DNA of 64,000 nucleotides from Nocardiopsis coralli (GCF_014892575.1 NZ_JADBGI010000022.1:1-64000), one strand, 5' to 3'. Counted from the first letter of the stretch, positions 33,293-42,531 are shown. The notes: generated by a model not told the origin, from the sequence alone. Numbers and translations: made by a program.

Positions 33293-34122
33293 CGTGGTCG
33301 AGCGGCCTGCGCCGGGTTCCGGCCGGCCTGACGATGGTGCTCATCACGCTGATCGCCCTCGGGCCGATCTACTGGGTGGTCGTCTCGGCGTTCAAGACAC
33401 CGCAGGAGATCATCCGGCCCACACCCACCCTGTGGCCGCAGACCTGGACCACGCACAACTTCTCCCGCCTGCTGGAGACCACCCCGTACACGACCTACCT
33501 GAGCAACAGCCTCCTGGTCGCCCTCGGCACGACCGTGCTGACCGTCGTCCTCGCCGTGTGCGCGGCCTACGGGCTCTACCGCCTCGAAGTACCAGGCTCG
33601 GGCATGATCGCCGGGCTCATCCTCGTGGCCTTCATGATCCCCGGAACCCTGCTGATCGTCCCGCTGTACGGCATCCTCTCCGACATCGGACTGATCAACA
33701 GCCTGGCCGGGCTGATCCTGGTCAACGTCGCCTTCACCGCGCCGTTCTGCACCTGGCTGCTGCGCGGCTTCATCATGTCGGTGCCCAAGGAGATCGACGA
33801 AGCGGCGGCCATCGACGGCGCCGGGCCGGTGCGCACCATGTTCCAGATCGTGCTGCCGTTGATGGCACCAGGGCTCGCCACCGCCGTGGTCTACTCCTTC
33901 GTCTTCGCCTGGACCGAGTACGTGTACGCCACACAGTTCATCCTGGACGACCGCCTGCACACACTGCCGATCGGGCTCAGCGCCATCGTGGGGCAGTACA
34001 CCATCGACTGGGGCCTGGTCATGGCCGGAACGGTCTTCACCATCCTGCCCACCCTGATCCTGTTCATCGTCGCCGGCCGGTACTTCGTCGGCGGACTCAT
34101 CACCGGAGCGAACAAGACATGA
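33289..34122 (+). CDS. Sugar ABC transporter permease (MalG/UgpE type)
   Basis: A 277-aa permease with six helices and the contact loop DEAAAIDGAGPVRTMFQIVLP. Its GTG overlaps the stop of the first permease (GTGA), and its own stop overlaps the SIS gene start (ATGA), so all three are translationally coupled. Confidence 0.9.
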   Translation: MTWSSGLRRVPAGLTMVLITLIALGPIYWVVVSAFKTPQEIIRPTPTLWPQTWTTHNFSRLLETTPYTTYLSNSLLVALGTTVLTVVLAVCAAYGLYRLEVPGSGMIAGLILVAFMIPGTLLIVPLYGILSDIGLINSLAGLILVNVAFTAPFCTWLLRGFIMSVPKEIDEAAAIDGAGPVRTMFQIVLPLMAPGLATAVVYSFVFAWTEYVYATQFILDDRLHTLPIGLSAIVGQYTIDWGLVMAGTVFTILPTLILFIVAGRYFVGGLITGANKT

Positions 34123-34880
34123 GCCCAGAGCACCGCACCGAGACGCTCGGCCGCGCCGCCGCCCAGTACACCGAGCGGGTCCAGCAGATCCTCGCCGAGG
34201 CGCTGGACGCCGAGCAGGACCGGATCGCCGAGGCGGCCGCCCTGCTCGCCGAGCGCTTCACCGCCGACGGGATCCTGTACGTCTTCGGCAGCGGGCACTC
34301 CCACGTCTTCGCCGAGGAGGGCTTCTTCCGTGCCGGCGGCAGCGCCCGCATCTGCCCCGTGCTCGAACCCGACCACATGCTGCACGTCAGCGCCCAGCGC
34401 TCCACCGAGCTGGAGCGCGAATCGGGACATGCGGCGAGCGTGCTGGCCGGTTACGAGATCGACCCGGACACCGACACCATGCTGGTGGTCTCCAACTCCG
34501 GGGCCAACGCCCTTCCCGTGGAGGTCGCCCGGACCGCCCGGGACATGGGGCTCCCGGTCATCGCCATCACCTCCCGCGCCTACGCCACGGCCAGCACGCA
34601 GACCGGGCCCAAACTGCACGAGGTCGCCGACATCGTGCTGGACAACCACTGCCCGCCCGGTGACGCGCTGGTGTCCGTCCGGGAGGACCTGCCGCTCGCC
34701 GGGCCGGGCAGCAGCGTGGTCGGCCTCGCGCTCCTGAACGCCATGATCGTGGCGGCCGCGGAGAAGGAGGCCGAGCAGGGCGGAACCCCGCGGGTCTTCC
34801 TGAGCGCCGGCATGCCCGACGCCGCCGAGCACAACGCCCGGATCATCGCGGAGATGGGGCCCCGCGTGCCGCACATCTGA
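34119..34880 (+). CDS. SIS-domain phosphosugar-binding protein (UPF0309-like)
   Basis: A 253-aa SIS-fold protein. The phosphosugar site shows as YVFGSGHSHVFAEEGFFRAGG and LVVSNSGANALPVEVART, and ITSRAYATAS follows. It is close to the UPF0309 group, whose members are usually encoded with sugar transporters. It is probably an isomerase or a binding protein for a phosphorylated ketose or amino sugar. Coupling with the permease gene ties it to the imported sugar. Confidence 0.85.
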   Translation: MSPEHRTETLGRAAAQYTERVQQILAEALDAEQDRIAEAAALLAERFTADGILYVFGSGHSHVFAEEGFFRAGGSARICPVLEPDHMLHVSAQRSTELERESGHAASVLAGYEIDPDTDTMLVVSNSGANALPVEVARTARDMGLPVIAITSRAYATASTQTGPKLHEVADIVLDNHCPPGDALVSVREDLPLAGPGSSVVGLALLNAMIVAAAEKEAEQGGTPRVFLSAGMPDAAEHNARIIAEMGPRVPHI

Positions 34881-34964
34881 CCGACCTCCGGCACGGCGGC
34901 CGGACCGAAACCCCGGCATCGGCCGGCGGCACCGGGGCGCCCGCGAGACAGGGACGGAGCGAGA

Positions 34965-36449
34965 GTGGAGACCACCGCGACCCTCGGCATCGACCTGGGG
35001 ACCACCGGCGTCAAGGTCATCGCGCTGGACACGGAGACCGGCCGCGTGGTGGCCGAAGCCGCCGGGGAGTACCCGACCCTGCACCCGGAACCGGGGGCGC
35101 ACGAACAAGACCCCCGGGCCTGGTGGGCTGCGGCCCGGGACGCCCTCCGCACGGTCACCGCCGCGCTCGGGGATCACCGCGTCATCGCGGTCGGGCTCTC
35201 CGGGCAGATGCACTCCCTGCTGCTGACCGATGCCGCAGGCGAGGCGGTCGGGGCCGCCATGACCTGGGCCGACCGCCGTGTCGGCGCCGACACCGGACGA
35301 CTGGCCGCCGACCCGCGCTTCCGGGACCGGGCCGGGAACGAACCGGTGGACGCCTTCACCGCCCCCAAACTGGCATGGCTCGCCCGCACCGACCCGGGGC
35401 GGCTCGCGCGGGCCCACCGCCTCGTGTCGGCCAAGGACCACCTGCGTTTCCACCTCACCGGTACCTGGGCGACCGACACCACCGACGCCGTCGGCACCCT
35501 GCTGTACGACGTGCACGAAGGCCGGTGGAGCCCGGAGCTCTGGCGGGCCGTCGGGGCCACGCCGGACCTCGCGGCCCGGGTGCTCGCCCCCGATGCCGCC
35601 GCCGGAAGCGTCACCGCCCGGGCCGCCCGCGCCACCGGTCTACCCGAAGGCACACCGGTGGCCACGGGCGCCGGCGACGTCCCGGCCGCCGTCCTGGGCT
35701 CCGGCGTGACGCACCGCAGCCAGGTCTGCCTCAACGCCGGTACCGCCGCGCAGGTCATGAGGCCGACCGAGGAGGCGGACGCGGGCGCCGGGTTCCTGTT
35801 CGGGGCGGCCTACGGCGAAGCACCGTTCCTGGCGATGGCCTCGCTGTACGCAGCGGGCGCCGCCCTCCGCTGGGCCGGCCGGACACTACTCGGCGCAGGG
35901 GAGGACCTCAGCGAGGTCGCGGCTACTGCCCCCGCCGGCTCCGACGGTCTCACCTACCTTCCGTTCATGTACGGCGCGACCCTGCCCCGCAAGGACGACG
36001 CGGCCCTCGGCGGCTTCCTCGGCCAGCGCGAGGCTCACGACCGGGCCGCACTCGTACGGGCCGTGGTCGAGGGCGTGGCCTTCGGTTGCGCCGACGCGGT
36101 GGGCGCCGTCAGCGCGATCGCAGGTGAGGCCGGACCGCCCCGGGAGATCAGGCTGGTCGGTGGCGTCACCCGGTCGGCGCTGTGGCGCGAGGCGTTCGCG
36201 AGCGTGGTCGACGCCGATGTGTGCCTGGTGCCCGAAGGCGGATCGCCCCGCGGGGCCGCGCTCCTGGGGCTGTCGGCGGCGGGCGGTGACGCCCGGCAGG
36301 TCGCCGCCCTCAGCGGGCGCACGGAACCGGTGCACGCTGCCGCCGGCGCCGACCACGACCGGTACCGGGAGGCCTACGCCCGCTACCGAGCCCGCGCCGC
36401 CCACCACCTGGCTGCCGACACGGCGTTCGGCGGTGAAACGCCTGCGTGA
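34965..36449 (+). CDS. FGGY-family carbohydrate kinase, xylulokinase-like
   Basis: A 494-aa sugar kinase with the phosphate-binding start LGIDLGTTGVKVIALDTETG, the active-site segment GLSGQMHSLLLTD, and the C-terminal ADP-binding segment EIRLVGGVTRSALWREAFA. The GTG start follows CGGAGCGAGA. GQMH is typical of xylulokinases, but transport and SIS neighbours leave the substrate open among pentuloses and related ketoses. It completes the GntR-controlled operon: import, kinase, isomerase. Confidence 0.88.
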   Translation: METTATLGIDLGTTGVKVIALDTETGRVVAEAAGEYPTLHPEPGAHEQDPRAWWAAARDALRTVTAALGDHRVIAVGLSGQMHSLLLTDAAGEAVGAAMTWADRRVGADTGRLAADPRFRDRAGNEPVDAFTAPKLAWLARTDPGRLARAHRLVSAKDHLRFHLTGTWATDTTDAVGTLLYDVHEGRWSPELWRAVGATPDLAARVLAPDAAAGSVTARAARATGLPEGTPVATGAGDVPAAVLGSGVTHRSQVCLNAGTAAQVMRPTEEADAGAGFLFGAAYGEAPFLAMASLYAAGAALRWAGRTLLGAGEDLSEVAATAPAGSDGLTYLPFMYGATLPRKDDAALGGFLGQREAHDRAALVRAVVEGVAFGCADAVGAVSAIAGEAGPPREIRLVGGVTRSALWREAFASVVDADVCLVPEGGSPRGAALLGLSAAGGDARQVAALSGRTEPVHAAAGADHDRYREAYARYRARAAHHLAADTAFGGETPA

Positions 36450-36522
36450 CCCGCGGACGCCAAGAGGCGGCGTGCGGGTCGCCCGCCAACGAGGGACGGC
36501 ACATCGAGCACACCGGCGGTGA

Positions 36523-36774
36523 TCACGGTCGGAGTTGTCCGAACGTCCCGTCGAGTGCAGGGAGCATGTGATCGCCCAGGGCCAGGGAACGACGGCGACG
36601 TTCATCTCCAGATGCTCGACCGATCCCGTGCCCGGGAGGGCCGGACGAGCCGACTCCACGACCTCGCACTCGACGCACCACGAGCCCGGTGATGTCCTCC
36701 CACACGTCGAGGTAGGCGCGCACGAACCGTTCGCCGAGCTGGTCGGCGGGGCCCTTCGAACGCGCAGCGCTCAC
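36523..36774 (-). CDS. Small hypothetical protein, 83 aa
   Basis: The ATG overlaps the glutaminase stop (ATGA), as a coupled downstream gene would. The text AARSKGPADQLGERFVRAYL looks helical, while the second half is arginine-rich and low in complexity. No family recognised. It could be real or a chance frame. Confidence 0.35.
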   Translation of the reverse strand: MSAARSKGPADQLGERFVRAYLDVWEDITGLVVRRVRGRGVGSSGPPGHGIGRASGDERRRRSLALGDHMLPALDGTFGQLRP

Positions 36775-38057
36775 ACGCTTCCTCGAGAAGTGAGCCCCTG
36801 CTCGAAGCGGTCCACCGACCAGCGCTCGACCGCACGGCCCTGGCTGTCCTGGAAGCCGGGCACCGTCTCCTCCGGGTCGACCAGGATGATCCGGTGACCG
36901 GCGTCGATGAGCTTGGCCGCCATCGCCGCCGACGTACGGCGGGCCACCGGCAGCACCTCGTCCACGCGGCTCATGTCGAAGACCACCAGGTCGGTCGGCG
37001 GCGGGTTCCCGATGAGCTCATGCGTGAGCGCCTCGATACTGCTGAGCACCATGTCGCCCTGGAGCACGTAGACCGTCGCCGGAACACCCTCGACCGCCAC
37101 CGTGCGGGTCTCCCGCAGCGACGAGCGCGCCGGCCGGCCCGCCTCCATCAGGTGCAGGCCCAGGTCCTCGGAGAGCTTCTCCATCATCACCACACCCCGT
37201 GCACTGTTGCCGTGGGCGTCCAGGCGGGGCGAGAAGACCGCCACACCGACCTGGCCGGGCAGCACACCGATGATGCCCCCGGCGACACCGCTCTTGGCAG
37301 GGATACCGACGCTGGTCAGCCAGTCCCCGGCCGCGTCGTACATGCCGCACGAGGCCATCACACTGAGCACGTGCCTGGTGTTGCGCCTGCTGAACAGGCG
37401 CAGGCCGCTGTTGGGCTGCACCCCGCCATTGGCGAGCGTGGCCGCCATGAGGGCGAGGTCGCGAACGGTGACCGACGCCGAGCACTGGCGGATGTAACCC
37501 TCCACGGCGGCGGCCGGGTCGTGGCCCAACTGGTCCGAGGCGTGCAGCAGGTAGGCGAGCCCGAGGTTGCGGTCACCCGTCGCCAGCTCCGACGCGGCCA
37601 GCGCCTCGTCGATCCCGACCGGACGCTGCGCGAGATCGGAGAAGAGCGCGAGGATGCGGTCGACGGCAGCGGCGTCGTCGCGCTTGACGAGGGCGTGCGT
37701 GGCGATCGCCCCCGCGTTGATCATCGGGTTGCGGGGCTTGCCGGTCTCCGGGTCCAACGACAGCTCGTTGAAGGCCTCACCGCTGGGCTCGACCCCGACG
37801 CGCTCGAGCACGTCCTCGAGGCCGCGGTCCTCGATCGCCAGCGCGTAGGCGAAGGGCTTGGACATCGACTGGATGCTGAACCGGTCATCGGTGTCCCCAC
37901 TCGCGTACACCGTTCCGTTGACCGTGCACAGCGCGACAGCCACACGGTCGGGGTCGGCGGCCGCGAGCTCCGGTATGTAGTCGGCCAGGGCACCGGAGTC
38001 GACGTGGTCCGTCCCGGCGATGATGCCGTCGAGGTAGTCGAGAATCGGTGAGCGCAT
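36771..38057 (-). CDS. glsA: Glutaminase with C-terminal STAS domain
   Basis: A 428-aa protein. Residues 1-310 are a GlsA-type glutaminase (L-glutamine to glutamate and ammonia) with the serine-lysine pair Ser64/Lys67 in FSIQSMSKPF, NPMINAGAI, and CGMYDAAGDWLTSVGIPAKS. About residues 320-415 are a STAS domain (ATVYVLQGDMVLSSIEALT, LVVFDMSRVDEV), as in sulfate transporters and anti-sigma antagonists. The fusion is known in actinomycetes and some other bacteria and may add nucleotide- or pH-dependent control. Cytoplasmic. No clear ribosome site. Confidence 0.92.
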   Translation of the reverse strand: MRSPILDYLDGIIAGTDHVDSGALADYIPELAAADPDRVAVALCTVNGTVYASGDTDDRFSIQSMSKPFAYALAIEDRGLEDVLERVGVEPSGEAFNELSLDPETGKPRNPMINAGAIATHALVKRDDAAAVDRILALFSDLAQRPVGIDEALAASELATGDRNLGLAYLLHASDQLGHDPAAAVEGYIRQCSASVTVRDLALMAATLANGGVQPNSGLRLFSRRNTRHVLSVMASCGMYDAAGDWLTSVGIPAKSGVAGGIIGVLPGQVGVAVFSPRLDAHGNSARGVVMMEKLSEDLGLHLMEAGRPARSSLRETRTVAVEGVPATVYVLQGDMVLSSIEALTHELIGNPPPTDLVVFDMSRVDEVLPVARRTSAAMAAKLIDAGHRIILVDPEETVPGFQDSQGRAVERWSVDRFEQGLTSRGSV

Positions 38058-38280
38058 CGGGGTTCCCCTGTCCCGGGATCGGTGCCGCCGCGTGCCGTGG
38101 CCCTTCGGGGACCCCTCCGCAGCGCGGCGCCGGCGTGGTCACGGAGGGAGGCCACAGTAGTGGCGCTGCGTGCCGGCGTACCGGTGGACATGCGCGCTCG
38201 TGGCCCACAATGGGGAGGAACGTCAGTGTCAGGGGTCGGTCGAACCGGCCGTGGCGGTGATCGTGCTCGGACGGGGGCGG

Positions 38281-39258
38281 ATGGTGGGAGCGCAGGAGGG
38301 GCAGGAAAGCACGCCCCGCACCGCGGGCGCCTCGGCGTCGCAGCCCGCCCGCGTCCCCGCACCGGCTTGGCGTGCCGTCGCCGCACGGGTCTGGCTCGAG
38401 TTCAAGAAGGGCCACGCCGGTCTGCTCGCCGCGGGCATGGCGTTCAGGGCGATGCTCGCCCTGTTCCCCGCCCTGCTCGCCGCGGTCAGCCTGTTCGGGA
38501 TCGTCGCCGATCCGGATGATCTCGCCGACCAGATCCGGGACTGGCTCGTCGCCGTCCCGGACGAGGTGCGCACGCTGATCGAGCGGCAACTCACCACCAT
38601 CGCGGCGACCGAGACCGGAACGCTCGGGTTCACGTTCGCCACCTCGGTGCTGCTCGCCCTCTGGAACGCGTCCGGAGGCATGTACGGCCTGATGGAGGGC
38701 TGCAACGCCGCCTACGACGTGGTGGACAGCCGTCCCTACCCACTCAGGCGCGGCATCGCCCTGCTCCTGGCCCTGGGCGTGGGAGCCTTCGTCTGTTTCG
38801 GGGTCGGGGTCATGGCCGGACTCCCGGCCCTGCTCGGCCACGTCGGCCTGAGCGATGACGCGATGCTCGCGATCCGGATCGGCCAGTGGCCCCTGCTCGC
38901 TCTGCTGACCGTGGTGGGGCTGGGTGTCGTCTACCGGATCGCGCCCCATCGTCCGGGGCGGTCCCGCCGCTGGGTCACGCCGGGTGCGGTCATCGCGATG
39001 CTGCTGTGGTTGTTCGGTTCCTTGATCTTCACCTACTCCGTGCAGCGGTTCGGAGACTTCGGTGCGACCTACGGGGCGATCGCCGGGGTCATCGTGCTGA
39101 TGCTGTGGCTGTGGTTGTCGTCGCTCATCGTGCTGCTCGGGGCGATGATCAACGCCGAGCTCGAACGCGCGTCCCCGGCGGACCCCGGCATCCCCGGGCG
39201 GGTCAGGGGACGAGGTGGCCGGCCGCGCGGACCAGGCCGTACCACTCGCCGCGGGTGA
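38281..39258 (+). CDS. YihY/BrkB family membrane protein
   Basis: A 325-aa inner-membrane protein of the YihY/virulence-factor BrkB family, once misannotated as ribonuclease BN. It has a helix-rich core of about six segments (GMAFRAMLALFPALLAAVSL, LLALGVGAFVCFGVGVMA, PLLALLTVVGLGVVYR, AMLLWLFGSLIFTYSVQRFG) and the family end YGAIAGVIVLMLWLWLSSLI. Frames extend upstream to 38170, but the ATG at 38281 gives the normal length. The last 56 bases overlap the convergent aldo/keto reductase. Function of the family is unsettled. Confidence 0.88.
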   Translation: MVGAQEGQESTPRTAGASASQPARVPAPAWRAVAARVWLEFKKGHAGLLAAGMAFRAMLALFPALLAAVSLFGIVADPDDLADQIRDWLVAVPDEVRTLIERQLTTIAATETGTLGFTFATSVLLALWNASGGMYGLMEGCNAAYDVVDSRPYPLRRGIALLLALGVGAFVCFGVGVMAGLPALLGHVGLSDDAMLAIRIGQWPLLALLTVVGLGVVYRIAPHRPGRSRRWVTPGAVIAMLLWLFGSLIFTYSVQRFGDFGATYGAIAGVIVLMLWLWLSSLIVLLGAMINAELERASPADPGIPGRVRGRGGRPRGPGRTTRRG

Positions 39259-40153
39259 GGGGCAGGTCCGAGCCCGCGGCGGCCTCGTCCACCCGGTGCG
39301 GTTTCGTGGTGCCCAGCACGACCTGCATGCCCGCCGGGTGGCGGGTGATCCACGCCGTGGCGATCGCGGTCGGGGTGACGCCGTACTTGCGCGCGAGGCG
39401 GTCCAGTTCGGCGTTCAGCTCCGGGTGGTCGTCGGAACCGAGGAAGACGCCGTCCCCGAACCCCTTCTGGAAGGGCGACCAGGCCTGCACGGTGATGTTG
39501 TTCAGTCGGCAGTGGTCGACGATGCCGCCGCCGTCGAGGGTGGCCGATCCGGGCTCGGCGCCCATGTTCGAGGCCAGCCCCTGCGTGATGATCGGGGCGT
39601 GGGTGATGGACAGCTGCAGTTGATTGGCGACGATCGGTTGGCGCACGGCGCTCTTGAGCAGGTCGATCTGGCGCGGGGTGTGATTGGAGACGCCGAAGGC
39701 GCGCACCTTGCCGGAGCTCTCGAGGTCGTCGAAGGCCCGGGCGACCTCCTCCGGCTCGACCAGCGCGTCCGGGCGGTGGATGAGCAGCACGTCGATGTGG
39801 TCGGTGTCCAGGGCGCGCAGCGAGCGTTCCGCCGAGGCGACGATGTGCTCGTAGGAGGAGTCGTAGTGCCACTCCTCGGGCACGATGCCGGTCTTGGTCT
39901 GCAGCGTGATCTGCTCGCGTTCGGCGGGACCCAGCCGCAGGGCTTCGCTGAACCGCCGTTCGCACAGGTGCGGACCGCCGCCCGGGTGGTTGAACCCGTA
40001 GAGGTCGGCGTGGTCGAAGAAGTCGATGCCGGTCTCGCGGGCGGCGGTGTAGAGGGCCCGGATCTCCTCGTCGGTGCGGTCGGCGATGCGCATCATGCCG
40101 GCGACGACGTTGGGAACGCGCCTGCCGGTGGGGCCGAAGGGTACGGAGTGCAT
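39203..40153 (-). CDS. Aldo/keto reductase
   Basis: A 316-aa NADPH-dependent TIM-barrel oxidoreductase. It shows FFDHADLYGF (Asp and Tyr of the catalytic set), HIDVLLIHRPD, GVSNHTPRQIDLL and VVLGTTKPHR. It resembles the YdhF-like subgroup of AKRs that reduce small aldehydes or ketones. The ATG follows GGGAGA. Its 3' end runs 56 bases into the convergent BrkB gene. It is divergent from the PIG-L deacetylase, with a 197-bp promoter region between. Confidence 0.9.
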   Translation of the reverse strand: MHSVPFGPTGRRVPNVVAGMMRIADRTDEEIRALYTAARETGIDFFDHADLYGFNHPGGGPHLCERRFSEALRLGPAEREQITLQTKTGIVPEEWHYDSSYEHIVASAERSLRALDTDHIDVLLIHRPDALVEPEEVARAFDDLESSGKVRAFGVSNHTPRQIDLLKSAVRQPIVANQLQLSITHAPIITQGLASNMGAEPGSATLDGGGIVDHCRLNNITVQAWSPFQKGFGDGVFLGSDDHPELNAELDRLARKYGVTPTAIATAWITRHPAGMQVVLGTTKPHRVDEAAAGSDLPLTRGEWYGLVRAAGHLVP

Positions 40154-40350
40154 GGGTCTCCCGGGTGGGTCGTCGCTGTCCTGAGCCGTACGGATACCGG
40201 GCCGAGCGTAGACGCAACGGCCGTGCCCGGGGAGACCTGCTCGGTGCCAGTCCGGCAGGGACCCTGCCCGTGCGTGGCGGTCCGCCCCACGCTCCGTACC
40301 ATGGGGTCGACCTCGAACACGCGGGACCGCCCGCGACGGAAGGAGCACCG

Positions 40351-41064
40351 GTGTCCGACGCACCCGAACGCGCCCTGGTGGTCATGGCCCACCCGGACGA
40401 CGCCGACTTCTCCTGCGCCGGGACCGTCGCCCTGTGGACCCGCGCCGGAACCGAGGTCGTCTACCTCATGCTCACCGACGGCGAGGCGGGCGGCGACGAG
40501 CTCACCATGGACAGCGCCGAGATCGGTGCGATGCGCCGCGAGGAACAGCGCCGCGCCGCCGCCGAGGTCGGGGTCGAGGACGTGCGCTTCCTCGGGTACC
40601 CCGACGGGCGCCTCGTGCCCACCCTCGACCTGCGCCGCGACATCTCACGCGTCATCCGCCAGATGCGGCCGGAGCGTGTGATCATCCCCAGTCCCGAACG
40701 CGACTGGGACAGCATCCCCGCCAGCCACCCCGACCACATGGCCGCGGGTGAGGCGGCGATCAACGCGGTCTTCCCCGACGCCCGCAACCCGCACGCGCAC
40801 CGCGAACTCCTCCTGGAGGAGAGCCTGAAGCCGTGGGCCGTGCCCGAGGTGTGGGTCGTCGGCGGACCCGAGCCCAAGCAGCACACCGACATCACCGACG
40901 TCTTCGACCGCAAGCTCGCCGCGCTGGCCGCGCACGAGAGCCAGATCGGCGACATCGGCGAGATCGAACCGATGCTGCGCAAGTGGATGGGCATCACCGC
41001 CGTCGAGGCCGGTATGCCCGAGGGCAGCCTCGCGGAGTCCTTCCGGGCCGTCCACATCGGCTGA
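40351..41064 (+). CDS. PIG-L/LmbE-family deacetylase
   Basis: A 237-aa zinc-dependent deacetylase. The metal motif is VVMAHPDDADFS (His14, Asp16/Asp17), with SHPDHMAAGEAAINAV for the third ligand. The GTG follows AAGGAG. Members deacetylate N-acetylglucosaminyl conjugates, for example in mycothiol or its conjugate-recycling. The length suggests the short LmbE-like branch and not MshB or Mca, both of which are longer, so the substrate is open. Confidence 0.88.
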   Translation: MSDAPERALVVMAHPDDADFSCAGTVALWTRAGTEVVYLMLTDGEAGGDELTMDSAEIGAMRREEQRRAAAEVGVEDVRFLGYPDGRLVPTLDLRRDISRVIRQMRPERVIIPSPERDWDSIPASHPDHMAAGEAAINAVFPDARNPHAHRELLLEESLKPWAVPEVWVVGGPEPKQHTDITDVFDRKLAALAAHESQIGDIGEIEPMLRKWMGITAVEAGMPEGSLAESFRAVHIG

Positions 41065-41096
41065 GCCCGCACGCAACGCCCTGGGGAGGGCCGTCC

Positions 41097-41453
41097 ATGC
41101 GCATGAACTACGTGCTCGACACCTGCGACCTGCAGGGGGCCGCGCGGTTCTGGTCCGCCGCGCTGGGCATGCGCGCCGCCGAGCGCGACCACTCGCCCTA
41201 CCTCACCCTCTCCGACCCCGAGGGCAGGTTCCCGCCGCTGCTCCTGCAGCAGGTCCCCGAACCGAAGCAGGGCAAGAACCGCATGCACCTCGACCTGCAC
41301 GTCGAGGACGCCCGTGCCGAGACCGAGCGCCTGACGGGACTCGGCGCCCGCGTGCTGCGCCCGTTCTTCGAGGAGGAGGGCTATCTCCTCGTGGTCCTGG
41401 CCGACCCCGAGGGCAACGAGTTCTGCGTCATCGAGCCCCTGGACGACCGGTAG
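41097..41453 (+). CDS. VOC-family (glyoxalase-fold) protein
   Basis: A 118-aa single VOC domain: RMNYVLDTCDLQGAARFWSA at the start, MHLDLHVEDARAETERLTGL in the middle, and VVLADPEGNEFCVIEP at the end, with the Glu ligand. The ATG lies 32 bp after the PIG-L gene and follows GGGGAGGG. It is probably a metal-dependent or resistance-type enzyme, and the substrate cannot be assigned. Confidence 0.85.
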   Translation: MRMNYVLDTCDLQGAARFWSAALGMRAAERDHSPYLTLSDPEGRFPPLLLQQVPEPKQGKNRMHLDLHVEDARAETERLTGLGARVLRPFFEEEGYLLVVLADPEGNEFCVIEPLDDR

Positions 41454-41617
41454 GCACACCGGGGGACGGTCCGCCGGCGCGGCAGCTGCGGACCCTCGCT
41501 GACCTGCGTCGACACGGGGGCGGAGGGTAGGTGCGGGCCGCGTGCGGGTAGCGCTCCGTGCAGGGGACGCACCGCTGCGGCCCTGTACGGCGACCGACGA
41601 GGGCTGAGGTGAGGACG

Positions 41618-42241
41618 GTGTTCCGAGACCGACTCGAGGCGGGTGAACGCCTGGCCGACGAGCTGGCCGCACAGGAGTGGCACCGGCCCGTCGTGCTCGC
41701 CATGCCGCGCGGGGGAGTGCCCGTGGCCGTCCCGGTCGCCCGCCGCCTCGACGCGCCCCTGGACGTGGTCGTGGCGCGCAAGATCCCCGTCCCCGGCAGC
41801 CCCGAGGTCGCCGTCGGCGCCACCACCGCCCAGGGTCCGCCGATCTTCAACCGGCGTTCCCTGGGACGGATCGGGCTCCACGAGGACGACCTGGCCGACG
41901 CGGTCGCGGTGGAACAGGGCGAGGCCCAGCGCCGGGTCGAGATCTACCGCGGAGGCGCCGACGAACCCGAGGTGCGCGACCGCGACGTGATCGTGGTCGA
42001 CGACGGCCTCGCCACCGGGATGAGCGCCCGCGCGGCCCTGGGCCATCTGCGGGAGAGGGGCGCCGCCTCGCTCGTGCTGGCCGTGCCCGTGCGCGCCCCC
42101 GACGCCGCGCCCACCGACCTGTGCGAGCAGGTCGTCGCGGTGTCGGTGCCCGACGGGTTCCGGTCGGTGGGGGAGTGGTACGAGGACTTCACGCAGGTCG
42201 CCGATGACGAGGTGCGGCGGTTCCTCGCCGGCGCGCCCTAG
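41618..42241 (+). CDS. Phosphoribosyltransferase-domain protein
   Basis: A 207-aa protein of the COG1926-type phosphoribosyltransferase group. The start FRDRLEAGERLADEL and the PRPP loop VIVVDDGLATGMSARAAL are clear. The GTG at 41618 follows GAGGTGAGG. Another GTG at 41609 overlaps that site. Such proteins often sit near stress or dienelactone-hydrolase-type genes. No nucleobase substrate is known. Confidence 0.86.
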   Translation: MFRDRLEAGERLADELAAQEWHRPVVLAMPRGGVPVAVPVARRLDAPLDVVVARKIPVPGSPEVAVGATTAQGPPIFNRRSLGRIGLHEDDLADAVAVEQGEAQRRVEIYRGGADEPEVRDRDVIVVDDGLATGMSARAALGHLRERGAASLVLAVPVRAPDAAPTDLCEQVVAVSVPDGFRSVGEWYEDFTQVADDEVRRFLAGAP

Positions 42242-42404
42242 GACGTCCCCGAGAACGCCAGGTCCCTGGTCACCGTCCGTCCGAGGGCGTTCCGTCCTTG
42301 CGCGGTGCCCTCTCGAGGCGCGTTCGTGGCCCCGTCCCCACGACCGTGCACGCTGGGCGGCTCGTCCTCCGTTCCTCCACGTCGCCCCCTTCGCGGCGCG
42401 CCCG

Positions 42405-42531
42405 CCCAAGGATGTTTCGGGTAGCGCGCCCTGCCCAAGGACGCGCGCCTCCGGTTTTCCCGCTGGGGCGCCCCCAAGGGTGTTTCGTGTAGCGCCCGAC
42501 CCCGGGTTTTGCGCTGGGCGCGCCCCCAAGG
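42405..42531. repeat. GC-rich repeat cluster with CCCAAGG core
   Basis: CCCAAGG recurs at 42405, 42434, 42473 and 42525. Around three of the cores are GATGTTTCGGGTAGCGC, GTGTTTCGTGTAGCGC and GACGCTTCGTG, and the intervals carry GGTTTTCCCGCTGG and GGGTTTTGCGCTGG. The unit is 52-68 bp. It resembles the 68-69 bp repeat near 14 kb in length and in its CCCCAAG/CTTGGGG core, but is not the same sequence. Confidence 0.65.

Noticed and set aside
38281..39258. Ribonuclease BN
   Set aside because: An old misannotation of this family. The protein is an integral membrane protein with no nuclease motif.
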